From Lentisphaeria bacterium (GTDB lineage: Bacteria; Verrucomicrobiota; Lentisphaeria; Victivallales; GWF2-50-93), in contig JAGVIF010000209.1 in the NCBI GenBank assembly GCA_020056205.1, forward strand, positions 1 to 6,343: DNA of 6,343 nt, read 5' to 3'. A model generated the notes under the pieces. The model saw nothing but the letters and a program-made list of their open reading frames with translations. It had not been told where the DNA came from and searched no databases. A program made the position numbers and the translations under genes. Shown one piece after another: positions 5,383-6,343 of the stretch (position 1 is its first letter; each line of letters opens with the position of its first letter).

Positions 5383-6132
5383 ATGTCCGGACACAGCAAA
5401 TGGGCAAATATAAAACATAAAAAAGCCGCCACCGACAAAAAGAAAGGAAAGGTGTTTACCCGGTTCACAAAAGAAATAATAATTTCGGCGAAACGGGGCG
5501 GAGGAGACCCTGAATCAAATTCGCGGCTCCGTCACGCGATAACAGCCGCAAGAGCGGTAAATATGCCGAACAGCAATATCGAGAGAGCCATAAAAAAAGC
5601 GACAGGCGAACAGGACTCCGTCAATTATGAAGAGTTAAACTATGAGGGATATGGCGCGGGGGGGGTCGCCGTCCTCGTGGAATGCCTCACCGACAACAGA
5701 AACAGAACAGCCGGAGAAATAAGATCAATTTTCGACAAAACCAACGGAAATCTTGCCGGCACGGGCGCCGTGTCATGGATGTTCAAGAAAAAATCTCACT
5801 TCGCTGTTACAGGGGAAAACGCCAACGAGGAAAAACTCCTCGAAATTGTTATTGATCCGGGAGCGGAAAATATAGAAGCGGAAGACGGAGCCGCTGAAAT
5901 CTACGGGCCTCCGGAAGCTTTCGAGGCAATCTCAAAAGCCCTCGAAAAAGCCGGGATCAAGGCCGAAGAATCCGGAATAATCCAAGTCCCCGATAATTAC
6001 ACGGATATAAAGGATATTTCTGTGGCCAGACAAGTTCTGTCGCTCGTTGAAAAACTCGAGGAAAGCGACGATGTCCAGGCTGTCTACGCCAATTTCAACA
6101 TCCCGCCCGAAATCCTTGAACAAATTCAATGA
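5383..6132 (+). CDS. yebC: YebC/PmpR/TACO1-family protein
   Basis: The 249-residue protein begins MSGHSKWANIKHKKAATDKK, the hallmark N-terminus of the YebC family, and has the usual family length of about 240-250 residues. Other family landmarks include RLRHAITAARAVNMPNSNIE in the helical first domain, GGVAVLVECLTDNRNRT, and the acidic C-terminal domain. YebC proteins are cytoplasmic. They were long annotated as transcriptional regulators, and the mitochondrial homologue TACO1 and recent bacterial work point to a role in translation, easing ribosome stalling at proline-rich sequences. The start is supported by AGGG at 5373-5376. A run of eight G (5658-5665) lies in the coding sequence without breaking the frame. 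ruvC, a frequent neighbour, is not visible in the remaining bases. The stop codon lies in a 22-bp tandem duplication. Confidence 0.97.
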   Translation: MSGHSKWANIKHKKAATDKKKGKVFTRFTKEIIISAKRGGGDPESNSRLRHAITAARAVNMPNSNIERAIKKATGEQDSVNYEELNYEGYGAGGVAVLVECLTDNRNRTAGEIRSIFDKTNGNLAGTGAVSWMFKKKSHFAVTGENANEEKLLEIVIDPGAENIEAEDGAAEIYGPPEAFEAISKALEKAGIKAEESGIIQVPDNYTDIKDISVARQVLSLVEKLEESDDVQAVYANFNIPPEILEQIQ

Positions 6133-6170
6133 GCCAATTGCAAAACTCCAATGAGCCAATTGCAAAAGTC
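6127..6170 (+). repeat. 22-bp tandem duplication across the yebC stop codon
   Basis: CAATGAGCCAATTGCAAAA occurs at 6127-6145 and again at 6149-6167. The repeat unit is 22 nt (6127-6148 and 6149-6170) with one difference. Each copy holds ATGAGCCAATTG, and in the first copy this ATG overlaps the yebC TGA as ATGA. Because 22 is not a multiple of three, the two ATGs open different frames. Confidence 0.85.
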
Positions 6171-6343
6171 AAAACCAGCGCCGATGAAGGAGATTGTGAA
6201 ATTCAGACGAGCCACAAAACCGGAGGCATACCCAAGGCGGTATATCGAGGATTTTGCGGCGAAGTATGATTTCACAAGAACTTCATCCCTAACGGGTTGC
6301 AGCGCCATCGGGTGCATGCTTCGCATTTCCGACAGGGGCAAGA
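6151..6343 (+). CDS. Partial unrecognised ORF running off the window
   Basis: The ATG at 6151, in the second copy of the 22-bp duplication, opens a frame without a stop to the end of the window (64 codons, 3' end missing). The protein begins MSQLQKSKPAP; an internal start at 6184 gives MKEIVKFRRATKPEAYPRR. It is basic at first and includes AAKYDFTRTSSLTGCSAIGC. I do not recognise a family. No clear Shine-Dalgarno is visible, so translation would rely on coupling to yebC, which ends 18 nt upstream. The alternative start at 6129 (ATGA overlap with the yebC stop) is in another frame and ends after 46 codons at 6267-6269. Confidence 0.4.
   Translation, partial: MSQLQKSKPAPMKEIVKFRRATKPEAYPRRYIEDFAAKYDFTRTSSLTGCSAIGCMLRISDRGK

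Overview
The window is a bacterial chromosome fragment of moderate GC with five clear or partial protein genes and repeat-rich intergenic DNA. The taxon cannot be proven by eye. A prepilin-like protein fused to a LamG-type domain, its prepilin motif lacking the usual Gly at -1, and PAS/HDFN-type and hybrid histidine kinases are all compatible with a PVC-superphylum lineage (Lentisphaerae or Kiritimatiellota-like), probably a metagenome-derived genome. This placement is inference with low confidence.

Layout. Bases 1-60 hold a purine/pyrimidine-biased repeat. Two minus-strand genes follow, likely one transcript: a prepilin-like LamG protein (531-1577) and a membrane-anchored double zinc-ribbon protein (93-509). 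A divergent control region (1578-1839) has a good sigma70-like promoter for the plus strand, a weaker one for the minus strand, and two dyads. The plus strand then carries two histidine kinase genes 38 nt apart (1840-3573 and 3612-4949). A 433-nt gap (4950-5382) is packed with repeats: a 118-nt nested palindrome, flanking hexamer motifs, a second dyad, a purine-rich repeat related to the one at the left end, ACTTAAA heptamers and a terminator-like hairpin. yebC follows (5383-6132), with a 22-bp tandem duplication over its stop codon, then an open reading frame that runs off the window.

The most interesting part is the kinase pair. The first kinase (KinA below) has two membrane segments, a helical extracytoplasmic region, a PAS domain and a near-canonical ATP-binding domain, but Ser replaces the phosphoacceptor His of the HDFN motif. 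The second (KinB) has an intact H-box His and a complete receiver domain, no sensor domain, and an ATP-binding domain that has lost parts of the N, F and G2 boxes. The losses look reciprocal, so the two proteins may work as one split kinase: KinA senses the signal and supplies or controls ATP chemistry, and KinB supplies the His and Asp relay. That is a hypothesis from motif reading. The receiver has no output domain, so an HPt protein and a final regulator would have to be encoded elsewhere.
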